Source of the DNA: Blastomyces gilchristii SLH14081 | Lineage: Eukaryota > Ascomycota > Eurotiomycetes > Onygenales > Ajellomycetaceae | DNA length: 64,000 nt | NCBI RefSeq assembly: GCF_000003855.2 | Contig: NW_003101676.1 | Coordinates: forward strand, 2,986,796 to 3,050,795 | Direction: 5' to 3' | Shown: piece after piece, positions 46,664 through 57,199 of the stretch | How the letters are laid out: each line of letters begins with the position of its first letter | How positions within the stretch are numbered: the stretch's first letter is position 1 | Made by a program: the position numbers and the translations under genes | Notes under the pieces: generated by a model | The model's database searches: none | The model's input: only the letters and a program-made list of their open reading frames with translations | Told to the model about the DNA's origin: nothing

Positions 46664-49600
46664 CTAGAAAAATATTCATTATCTTCTTATTAGAAATGAT
46701 TATTCATGCATTATCTTCTCATTAGAAATGATTATTTATCAAGAAATATCTAAACATGTAATAATACATAGAAAAGAGAAACAGTTAAACAGATACTGAG
46801 TTTTCAGATAGAAGCTTACTTATCAGTCACTCTGACTCTGTAATAAGATTTTACAAAAGAATGTTAGTAAAAGACCTGAGAGTTCTGACACTCAGATATA
46901 TAAGATATTCATATAATTACACTTTCATAGATATTATATATCTGACAAATAATATAATCATGTCTACTGATAATATAGAAGAACTCTTGAATACAAGTAT
47001 AGATACAATATTACAGTAACTTTAAACAATGTTAAAATTATAATAATAATAAATAACTGATATGCATGCAACTCAATAACATTAATATGAAGAGATTTAA
47101 CAATTATTATAATAAGAAACTCATACAATTTCAACATTTACAGAATTAAATATAAAAGTGCTGAAAGAACACTTAAATACTTCTGTATATTTCAATACTT
47201 CTAATCTCACTCTCTACTCATTATAAAGAATGAAAATGCTTATGAAACTGAGTATAGATAAAGATATCATCAGTTTATTAATTAATTAAGATTAATATAT
47301 CAATAAATAATTGAAGAATTACATGAAATAGAAGTTTCATTTATAAATAAAAGTATGTAAATCAGTATTATGAACATCTGATAATATCATCAAATATCTT
47401 GATATTCTGTTTCAAGACACTGCTATATAATAGAAAGTATTAGATTAATTATAGAGTATTTAACAGAGAAATACTTCTCTTATAATATTCATTCCTGACT
47501 TTAACACTAAGATTCTAGAAGCAAATGATCAATCTTGAAAGAATTGAATAAAGATTAGTATACTTAAGAAAACATTAACTTTTGAACTCTTACAGATTCT
47601 TATAAATATAGACAAAGATCAGACTTATGAAGATTTCTATACACAGCTCTGAACATTGAATAATCATCTTATTAAGCTCAAGAGTATACAGAACAGTAAT
47701 AGAAGATATTACATCTCAGTCACTTATACATCTGCACTGAAGAATAACAATGATACAGATGTCATAGATTGAGTAGACTTAAATATTTATATATAAGTAA
47801 GAGTCTCTGCTGTCTGAACAGACTTCTGAGTTTCTAAGATTACTCTCAAAGAAGTTGCTAACTAATATTAACAAGAAGTGTGCATCAACTGTAATCAATC
47901 AGAGTATATTATTTTCAACTGTCAATCAGTCTATGTGTCTTCTCACTCAAAGAATGAATCAGTGCCTGTCTGCATCAACCACATTACATTAGAGAAGAAT
48001 TCAGAAGATAACTATGAGAATACTCTGATAAAACAGGGAAAAGATTAACTTCTGTTCAAATTTATAAACAGAAGCTTGAAGAGATCAGATGATAATAATT
48101 TAAAGAGAAAATAATAATGAATATGATTCTTATATCTACTGTGATTAATAATATGTATAATATAAAAGTCATAATAGATAGCAGTCTATGTCACTATATA
48201 ATAATTAAATCTTCAGTTATAAGATATTATAATCTTCAGCATATCTTCTTATTAAAACCTCAATTTCTTGTAGAATTCAATGATTCAAAAGATGTTTGTA
48301 TCTGTTATATAATGAAACTAAATATAGATGTCAGAGAATATCAGTGTGAAGACATCTATATATATAAGATTGATAATCTTGATTATAATCTTATATTAGA
48401 ACTTGTCTGACTATCTGAATAAGACATTTCATTGAATACTTAAAATAGAAGTTTAATATTCTCTAACAATAATAGAGTTCACAAGAATGATATTCACAAG
48501 ACTATGAACCTGACACAGATCTCTGTCAACACCTATAATATACTTAGAAAAAGAAGTCACTAAAAGAATCACTGATAGCAGATGACTATATATCAATCTA
48601 TTTCATTAGTCTGATCAATATTAAAAAGACTCTAGAAAAGTTATTCTGTATTATAATAACAGATTCTTATATGAAACTCTCTTAATAATATCATGAATAT
48701 CTAGATGTCTTTTAACAAGATAATAATGCTATAAATCTATCTCTCTTACAAGGTTCAGAAGTGAATCACAGTATCAAGTTGAAAAAGAAGAACAGTAAGA
48801 ACTCTGAATCATTATAAGACTCTCTTTATAACATGTCTTAAGATGAACTTCTTCTTCTTCAAAAGACACTCAATGATCTGTTGAATAAAGAATTTATATA
48901 TATTAGTAACTCTTTCATCACAGTCTCTATTCTCTTTGTAAAGAAATTAGGTGAAGAACTTCAGTTCTGCATGAATTATCAAGAATTGAATAGATTAATA
49001 AAGAAGAACTGTTATTCTTTATCTCTTATTAATGAAACTCTAGCTCACATTGAATAAGCTCAATGATTTACAAAGTTAGATGTTATCACTGTGTTTCATA
49101 AGATTCATATTACTGAAGAAGATGAGTGACTTACAGTATTTCAAACATGATATAATCTCTTTGAATAAGTAGTTACATTCTTTGAACTGGCTAATACTTC
49201 AGTATATTTCAGAAGTATATTAACTGAGCACTTTAAGATTTTCTTAATGAATTTGTATCTATATATCTTGATGACATTCTCATCTTTACTGATGAATTTA
49301 GAAAAGAATATCAAGAACATGTATAAAAAGTATTACAACAGCTATGAGAAGCAGAACTGCTGATAGACATAGACAAGTGTGATTTTGAGATTAAAAGTAT
49401 AAAATATCTAGACTTTATCATAGAAGCTGATAAGAAGATTCAAATGAATTCTGAGAAGATCTCTGCTATTCTTGAATGAAAGGCTCTGCACACTGTGAAA
49501 GATGTACAAAGCTTCATCAGATTCACTAACTTCTATCAATAATTTATATAAAACTTCTCAGATATCATCAGATCACTTACAGAACTCACTAAGAAGAACT

Positions 49601-50320
49601 CAGTATTTCAATGATCAGCAGACACTGAAGCTGTATTTATACAGATAAAGAAGATGTTCATCAACATCTCTCTGCTTATAATATTTAATTCTGATTATAA
49701 AACAGTTGTTAAAGCTGATTTCTCTGATTATATCATAGAAGAAGCTATATTATAATATAATAATAAAGATATCTTACAATTATACATCTTTATATCTAAG
49801 AAACTGAATCCTGTCAAATGCAACTATAAGATCTATGATAAGAAACTTCTTACAATTATACACTGTCTAGAAGAATGAGACTCTGAACTCTGAAGTGTCT
49901 TTAAATTTGAGATAATCACAGATTATAAGAATCTTAAATACTTTATAATCATCTATAAACTCACTGAATAACAGATATGATAATCTGAGTTTTTAAGCTG
50001 CTTTTATTTTATAATACACTATTATTCTGACAGTCAGAACTTGATGATAGATGCTCTCTTATAACAAGAGTAAGATATATCATTCAATATAATAGATACT
50101 CACTGAATAAACTGAGAGCATCAGCTCTTGAATCTGAAGATATTAGTTGATTAAGATGAAACAGTTTATAACACTATATATACTTCTCTGATTAGAATAT
50201 TCTCTCTCTGAACTGTTATCAATACTAACACTAATATTAACACTGATATCTTGACTTCTTTCAAATCTACACTGAATGAATTATGACATGTAACAGCTCA
50301 AACTGATGAACTTCTTCAAG

Positions 50321-50325
50321 CACTC
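50321..50325. repeat. Target-site duplication CACTC of the nested insertion, left copy
   Basis: CACTC directly before the nested element, repeated at 50682-50686 directly after it. Confidence 0.88.
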
Positions 50326-50502
50326 TGTAAGAAATCCCGCTCCTCGCGGATCCTTTACCCCTATTCCTATCTCTCGCGTAACCAATAGGGTTAGCGGCCC
50401 TTGGCTACACACAACTATATAGACTGGAGTTCGCGAATACTATTCATAACTCAGCTTGAATGCTATTATACATTTGATCCCTACATTTTATCTTCCTACT
50501 GT

Positions 50503-50583
50503 GAATACTTCTAGTAGTTAACAGTACATATCACGCCAAGCTGCAAACACCCGAATAATCGCCTGCGAGCACTTATTCTTACA
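50503..50583. repeat. Direct repeat copy 1 (81 bp)
   Basis: Identical to 50601-50681; starts GAATACTTCTAGTAG and ends TTCTTACA. Confidence 0.9.
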
Positions 50584-50600
50584 TTTCAAGCTCAGTCCGC

Positions 50601-50681
50601 GAATACTTCTAGTAGTTAACAGTACATATCACGCCAAGCTGCAAACACCCGAATAATCGCCTGCGAGCACTTATTCTTACA
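50601..50681. repeat. Direct repeat copy 2 (81 bp)
   Basis: Second identical copy; its last base is also the last base of the insertion. Confidence 0.9.
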
Positions 50682-52091
50682 CACTCACTGAAGCAGTATA
50701 TCAAGAAGTATCTCAATTCCTCTCAGAATTACATATAAGAATCAATATCTCAGAATGCTTAATCAATGATAATAACACTCTGCAGTTCTGTGAACAACAT
50801 TGAGTTCTTTACTCTGAACTCTTACACACTCAGATAATATAAGAGATGCATGATTCATATATAATCAGTCACTCAGATCATGAATAATTGTACTGAATAA
50901 TCTCTCAAGAGTTCTACTGATCTGAGATATTAAACAGTATCAGATATTTCATTTAAAACTGTAATCATTATTCTTTCATCATCTTATAAAAGAACTGTAG
51001 AAAAGATCTACTGAAATCACTCAATATCTCTAATAGAATCTGATAAGATGTGATAATTAACTTCACTATTGATCTCTCTGAGAGTAAGAGTTATAGAAAC
51101 ATTCTGATCATTGTGAATCAATTAAGTAAGAGTGTAATATTGAAATCTTGTAATAAGATAAATACTGAATAAGTCACTGAAGCTTTTCTACAGAGCTCAT
51201 TCTATCAGATGTATAAATTACTGAGATTCATAGTATTAAATCAGAGCTGTCAATTTATGAGCACTCTTTGAATAAGAAGCTGTTAAGTTCTCAAGATTAT
51301 ATACTATCTGTCAACTGTCTATTATCTTGAGACTGATAATATGTCAGAACAGATAATTTAGACTGTAAAGAATTATCTTTATAAGTTCTGTAATCACTTA
51401 TAAGATGATTGACATGATCTGCTTCTACATGCAGAGATCACTATCAATGAATAAGATACTGTTTCAACAGATGTAAGCTCATTCTTTCTTATATATAGTT
51501 ATCATATGAAGATGTTGAATCTTCTAGAGATCACACAGTTCATACTGAACTCTCACAGTCTGATTCAGATTACTGATAATATAGTAACAAAGCTCTGAGA
51601 TATCTGTGACTGAGCAGAGATCTTCATGACAACTGTGAAACAAGATTAAGAGAATTAAATCAATGTTTATCAAGACCTTACTAAATAATATAAGATAGAA
51701 GACTTGATGTGATTGAATCTTAAGAATATATAGATCACATATTCATCTCATACACTGAATTACTGCTATATCAAGTATAAAGTGATAGAAGTTCTAGATA
51801 GTCATAACTACTATCTTAACATATTATCAGAAATTTATAATATCTTTCACACAAGCTTGCTTCACTGCATTATTACTGACTTATTCTCTTCTCAACTGAC
51901 TTTCAACTAACAGTTGCCAGGCATCATAGAAGAAGATAATGAGCTTGAGTGAGAGATTAAGAATATTCTCAATGAGAGATCTCACAGTCACAGCTGATAA
52001 TATCTCATGAAATGAGTCAGCTATAATTAATCAACCTGAACTCTGAGTTCTACATTATTCAAAACAGCAGTTCTTGACTGATGAGAACTGC

Positions 52092-52107
52092 TTCTGAAAG
52101 AGAAAGG
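52092..52107 (+). other. Polypurine tract of the Gypsy element
   Basis: Purine-rich GAAAGAGAAAGG core a few bases before the 3' LTR, the usual plus-strand primer site. Confidence 0.7.
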
Positions 52108-52111
52108 CTAA

Positions 52112-52419
52112 TATGACAGACTGCATCTGATCAATTATATAGACTATTTTATTACACTTCACAGATTCTCTGCTTCATTCTTGAACATGTACACTCTGAT
52201 TCTCAGTCATTCTCAATCATTAATTCTCAGTCATTACAAACATGTATAGATTCTTCTGCTCTGAAGCCCCACTGTGTACATTATTATATACATGTATAAA
52301 TATTCACTTCAATCACTGATTCTCATACTTTCTCTTTTTTTTCCTTCTCTAACATTTTTCTCTTTGTTATATAAGACCTATTAATATCATACTGATCTAT
52401 TCGGCGTAGGCCTCTTACA
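52112..52419 (+). repeat. 3' LTR (308 bp)
   Basis: Starts TATGACAGAC and ends CCTCTTACA; same length as the 5' LTR with more C-to-T and G-to-A changes. Followed by AATCT. Confidence 0.93.
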
Positions 52420-52424
52420 AATCT
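52420..52424. repeat. Target-site duplication AATCT, right copy
   Basis: Matches 46351-46355 exactly. Confidence 0.9.
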
Positions 52425-52453
52425 ATATATTTAAGTAATTAATAATTGATTGA

Positions 52454-52763
52454 TGTAAGAAGTCTACGCTGAATAGATTGATATAATATTAATAGATCTT
52501 ATATAATAAAGAGAAAAACATTAGAGAAGGAAAAGAAAGAGAAAGTATAAGAATCAGTGATTGAAGTAAATATTTATACATGTATATGATAATGTATGTA
52601 ATGAAGCTTCAGAGTGAAAGAATCTATATATATTTATAACAGCTGAGAATCAGTGATTGAGAATGACTGAGAATTAGAGTGTACATATTCAAGAATAAAG
52701 TGATTGAAATCTGTGAAGTGTAACAGAATAATCTATATAATTGATCAGATATAGCCTGTCACA
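52454..52763 (-). repeat. LTR of the inverted Gypsy copy (310 bp)
   Basis: Reverse-complement match along its length to 46356-46663 and 52112-52419. Confidence 0.92.
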
Positions 52764-54007
52764 TTAATTCTCTCTTTTCAGAAGCAGTTCTCATCAGTCA
52801 AGAGCTACTGTTTCAGATAATGCAGAACTTGAAGTTCAGATTGAGTAATCATATCTGACTTATTTTACAAGATATTATCAGCTGTGGCTGTAGAGTCTCT
52901 TATCAAGAATATTCTCAATCTCTTATTTAAGTTTGTTATCTTCTTCTATAATTTCTGATGATTGTTAGTTAAAAGTCAGTTGAGAAGAGAATGAGTTAAT
53001 GACAGTGTAATGAAACAAGCTTGTATGAAATACATTATGAATTTCTGATAAAGTATTAAGACAGTAGTTATAACTGTCTAGAATCTCTGTTACTGTGTAT
53101 TTCATGTGATGATAGTTCAATGTACAGAATAAGTATATAGTCTGTATATTCTTAAGATTTAATTATACAAGATCTTCTATCTTATACTGCTCTGCAGAAT
53201 CTTGTTAAATATTAACTTAATCTTCTTAATCTTGTTTAGCACTTGTCATGAAGACTTCTGCTCAGTTATGAGTGTTTTAAAGTTTTATCACTATATTATC
53301 AGTGATCTGAATTGAACTGTAAAGATTTGATATAAACTGTGTGATCTTTAGAAGATCTAACATCTTCATATAATAACTGTGTATAAGAAAGAACAGACTT
53401 ACATCTGTTGAAATAGTATCTCAATCATTGATAGTAATCTCTGCATATAGAAGAAGATCATATCAATTATCTTATAAGTAGTTACAGAACTTATGAAGAT
53501 AATTCTTCACAGTCTGAATTGTCTGTTCTGATATATTATCAGTCTTGAGATAATAGACAGTTAATAGATGACATGTAATCTTGAGAACTTGACAGATTCT
53601 TGTTCAGAAAGTACTCATGAATTGACAGTCTTAATCTGATATTATAGATCTCAGTAATTTATACATCTAATAGAACAGACTTCTTAGAAAAGCTTCAGTG
53701 ACTTGTTCAGTATTTATCTTATCACAGAGTTTTAATATTACACTCTTACTTAATTGATTCACAATGACTAGAATATTTCTACAGCTCTTACTCTCAGAAA
53801 GATCAATAGTGAAGTCAATTACTATATCTTATTAGATTTTATCAGAGATATCAAGCAGTTTCAGTAGATCTTTTCTACAGTTCTTTTATAAGATAATAGA
53901 GAAACAATGATTACAGTTTCAGATAAAACATCTGATGCTGTTTAATATCTCAGATTCCTAGTTTTGGCGAGAGACTATTTAATACAGTTATTTATAATCT
54001 GAATAGA

Positions 54008-54107
54008 NNNNNNNNNNNNNNNNNNNNNNNNNNNNNNNNNNNNNNNNNNNNNNNNNNNNNNNNNNNNNNNNNNNNNNNNNNNNNNNNNNNNNNNNNNNNN
54101 NNNNNNN
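54008..54107. other. Assembly gap (100 N)
   Basis: Exactly 100 Ns inside the inverted Gypsy copy, the usual placeholder for unknown length. The last 60 or so bases before it (from about 53948, containing TTTTGGCGAGAG) no longer match the first element. Confidence 0.99.
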
Positions 54108-55419
54108 TTCCTGAGATGTCAGTTCTTATATATAGTTCTGAAGAAAATCAGAGTGCTTCTTATTATACTGCTTTGATAAGTATTTAAAGAAGTTCATCAG
54201 TTTGAGCTGCTGTATATTATAGTTTATCTAATATAGATTCAGAAGAAGTTGAGATATCAGTGATAGTTTTAATTGAAGAAGTATGTATAGTATCATAAGC
54301 TGTTTCATCTTGATTAACTAGTATCTTTGAATTTAAGAGCCAGTGCTCTTAGTTCATTCAGTGAGTATCTGTTATATTAAATAACATATCTTACTCTTAT
54401 TATAAGAGAGTATCTGTCATTGAGTTCTGACTGTCAGAATAGTAGTGTATTATAAAATAAAAGTAGCTTAAGAACTCAGATTATTACATCTATCATTCAG
54501 TGAGTTTATAGATAGTTATGAAGTACTTGAGATTCTTATAATCTGTAATTATCTCAAATTCAGAGATGTTTTAAAGTTCAGAGTCTCATTCTTCTAGACA
54601 GTGTATAATTATGAGAAGTTTCTTATCATAGATTTCATAGTTGCATTCAGCAGAACTCAGTTTCTTAGATATGAAGATACATAATTATAAGACATCTTCA
54701 TTATTATATTACAATATAGCTTTTTCTGTGATATAGTCAGAGAAATCAGCTTCAATAACTATCTTATAATCAGAATTGAATATTATCAGCAGAGAGATAT
54801 TAATAAATATCTTCTTTATCTGTATAAATGCAGCTTCAGTATCTACTGATCATTGAAATACTGAGTCTTTCTTAATAAGTTCTGTAAGTGATCTCACAAT
54901 ATCTGAGAAGTTTTGTATAAATTGCTGATAGAAGTTAGTGAATTCAATGAAGCTTCATACATCTTTCACAGTATATGAAGTCTCTCACTCAAGAATAGTA
55001 GAGACTTTCTCAGAATTCATTCAAATTCTCTTATCAGCTTCTATAATAAAGCCGAATCCAGCGCTTCACCACGAACTCGCTCGATTTTTCGAATAAGAAC
55101 CCGCCGATAGATCCATCAAAAAGCCCTCGATCATACGAGGATTTTGACCCCATCGCCGACCGCATACCCCGTGTGGTGGTGGAGTTATCCAGCCAAATGT
55201 GAACCAGACATTGTTCAAAACTCCTGTGTGGGATTATCCCCTGTTCTCCCCTATCACACCACAACCCCGGGCCAAATTGCCATACAAATTATAAGGTGAA
55301 GAGACCTAGCCATATGCACTAATCTTCTCAATTTTGAAAGATCTCTGATCTGTAATTGTGAAGATATCTGAGGAGCGATCTCTGCGAAAACCCTGTTCAT
55401 CTTTGATGTTCCAAAACAC

Positions 55420-55520
55420 CAACACCAAGTCCCACCCTTGTACCGCCCTTCCCAATCTGGCCCATCCCCGGCAGAAAAATACAAAAAGATACCTCAGTGA
55501 TAATATCAAGCATATAATCA
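55420..55520. repeat. Direct repeat copy 1, unmutated
   Basis: Contains CCAATCTGGCCCATCCCCGG. It differs from copy 2 mainly at CC and CG positions. Confidence 0.8.
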
Positions 55521-55574
55521 ATGAACACTTCTGAAGTGCAATCTCTGTGGTCTGTCTTCAGTGTATCTAGACAT

Positions 55575-55675
55575 CAACACCAAGTCTCACCCTTGTACTA
55601 CCCCTCTCAATCTGGCCCATCTCTGACAGAATAATACAAAAAGATACCTCAGCAACAGTATTTAATATATAATCA
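55575..55675. repeat. Direct repeat copy 2, hypermutated
   Basis: Same segment as 55420-55520 with CCCCGG read as CTCTGA, and similar C-to-T and G-to-A changes. Confidence 0.8.
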
Positions 55676-55937
55676 GCAGATAATGAGTCAACAGAACAAG
55701 TCAACAGCATATTAACAACTATAAATTCAGTATACTTTAAGATCTGACTGAGCCTTTAATCCCTGCACAGTGAGATATATTAAATCTAGTTTTAATATCT
55801 CAACATTCAATAGATTCTGTAAGGAATTTAGAACAGTAATACTAGGTTTCTACTGAATTTGAGAATTAACTCTGTATTGATATAATCATTGACAAAGTTT
55901 TCTATTTTAAGATATAAATAATCAGTTCCTCTACATC

Positions 55938-55945
55938 CCGCTGAC
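55938..55945. repeat. Decayed 8-bp target duplication of the hAT element, left
   Basis: CCGCTGAC; compare CTGCTGGC at 62144-62151. The two mismatches are one C/T and one A/G, as the local mutation process would produce. Confidence 0.6.
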
Positions 55946-57199
55946 TAGACTGGCCGCTGGGACTATGAATTTCATGTTTGATCTCATTTGGTCTAGTCCC
56001 ATACATTTCTTAGCGTGAATCCCGCTGGGACTAGCTATTAAAAAAACATGCAAAGTGACTATATATCAGATCTTAAAATGAAACCATGACTTGAAAAAAA
56101 TGAGAAAGTGGTCTCATTTGGTTCTATTTAGTCTCATTCTTGACATAAAGTTACTATTTTTAGACATTTTAAGGTTTTTTTTAGACTATTTTTAATTTTT
56201 TAAAAAGTAATGCTTTTTGGTAACACTCAAATGAGATTTAAAGTCATTTAAAGCAATAAAAATAATTTAAATTGAGAAGTGGAAATCATGGTCTCATTTG
56301 AAAAATGTGACAAGAGTAGACAGTAAGTCTCACTGAGACAGTATGAAACTACTATCTAATGTTAAAACCGTGTAATGGGATCTGTCGAATTGGTAATGAA
56401 ACTATCAAAAAATCTGGTCCTGGTCCCAGACACGGTCACACAGTCAGTCTACTCATCAGGACCAAGCCTCAAAAAAATCTGAAAATGAATCATTTCTGAG
56501 AGAAATGGCATGAAAAATGACCAGATTTAATTCAAGAACAGTGAAATGAGAGTAATTTCTCAGAATAAACTGTGAAAGATAATCATTCTTTCAAAATCAG
56601 AATGAGACTGAAACTGAAGGTTAAATTCAGTCTCATTCAGTTCATTTAGTGATTACTTATATAATCAGAATTTGATAACAATTATTGATAACACTCATGA
56701 AACAACTAAATACATTCTTGTGTAAGTTTATTCTTCACTTTCTCATGAAAACTACACTTCTCTGATATACAGGTATTAAACTGTCTGATAATTTCATGTT
56801 TTACAATCATGAGTTTCTTGATTGTTTCTTCTTGTAATTGTTCTCAGTGATAGTGATAAATATCTCAGCTTGAGTTGAACTTTCACTTCATTCTCATCTC
56901 TATCAATGAAATTGTCAGAATATCACACATCATCAGTGTAACAGTTGAATATGTACTCTCAACAATTTTTCATAACTCTAGAATTGATTTGACATGTAAA
57001 TTTGTTGAATTATCTTGAAAATAGTGATTAAATTCAGTTTTACAAGCATGTAGTTTTGCCTGATTTTCAGTTGTAATCAATGTATACAAGTTCTGTTTCA
57101 AAGTTAGTATTATAGTTCTATGTGATATGAAGTGTTATCAAAGATTGTTACTTACTAAGAAATTGTATTTCACTGTCTTCATATCTCTAACATCTGCTT

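Larger units (their letters stand above)
50326..50681. mobile_element. Young, unmutated LTR-like insertion (356 bp) inside the Gypsy relic
   Basis: Begins TGTAAGAA and ends TTCTTACA (inverted TG...CA ends), flanked by the 5-bp duplication CACTC. It keeps CpGs and near-normal base composition while its host element has almost none, so it landed after the hypermutation. An 81-bp segment is present twice without mismatch, at 50503-50583 and 50601-50681, separated by 17 bp. Either this is a solo LTR with an internal duplication, or one full 258-bp LTR (50326-50583) joined to the tail of a second by deletion of everything between. No coding capacity. Confidence 0.85.
46970..52091 (+). pseudogene. 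gag-pol relic: gag zinc knuckle, protease, RT, RNase H, integrase, chromodomain
   Basis: Segments readable through stops and frame breaks, in order. Gag with a CCHC knuckle remnant at 47881-47922 (Cys spacing kept, His now Tyr). Aspartic protease near 48150-48410 with IIDSS where D-[ST]-G is expected, and DYNLILELV at its end. Reverse transcriptase near 48880-49330: FCMNYQELNRLIKKN, FTKLDVITVFHKI and YLDD at 49264-49275. RNase H near 49690-49890 (TVVKADFSDYIIEEA, FISKKLNPVKCNYKIYDKKL). Integrase near 51050-51300 (INFTIDLSESKSYRNILIIV). A chromodomain near 51930-52075 (EEDNELE, EIKNILNER, YLMK, VSYN with stops at aromatic positions). The chromodomain after integrase places it among chromoviruses, which target heterochromatin. 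It cannot make a functional polyprotein. Confidence 0.88.
46356..52419 (+). mobile_element. Complete but hypermutated Gypsy (chromovirus) LTR retrotransposon
   Basis: 308-bp LTRs at both ends, a purine-rich tract just before the 3' LTR, an internal gag-pol relic in normal Gypsy order, and a perfect 5-bp target duplication. The two LTRs differ mainly by C-to-T and G-to-A changes. Pervasive stop codons, many of them TGA where family members have Trp TGG, show it is dead. A younger 356-bp element (50326-50681) interrupts it. Total 6064 bp, or about 5.7 kb without the insertion and its extra duplication. Confidence 0.95.
52454..55051 (-). mobile_element. Second copy of the same Gypsy family, inverted and truncated
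   Basis: Begins with a 310-bp LTR (52454-52763; TGTAAGAAG ... CTGTCACA) that is the reverse complement of the first element's LTR. The internal region follows in reverse: chromodomain and integrase remnants (52780-53950), an assembly gap, then RNase H and part of RT relics to 55051, where homology stops at the sequence matching about 49425 of the first element. It has the empty site for the 356-bp insertion near 54165-54200. Its other LTR is not in the window. Equally hypermutated. Confidence 0.88.
55052..55945. other. Partly unmutated island with a duplicated 100-bp segment
   Basis: From 55052 the base composition jumps to near normal with many CpG and CC, ending the Gypsy homology; by about 55500 it falls back to the hypermutated type. 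A 100-bp segment occurs twice, 55420-55520 (CpG/CC-rich) and 55575-55675 (mutated), 155 bp apart in direct orientation. I see no recognisable protein, LTR end or target duplication, so its origin is unknown. Confidence 0.6.

Noticed and set aside
50503..50681. CRISPR-like direct repeats
   Set aside because: Only two long copies within a TG...CA insertion with target duplication in a eukaryotic genome; a transposon feature.
55034..55484. Minus-strand frames of 71-76 codons in the unmutated island
   Set aside because: Short, without known motifs, and one crosses the junction with the Gypsy relic.
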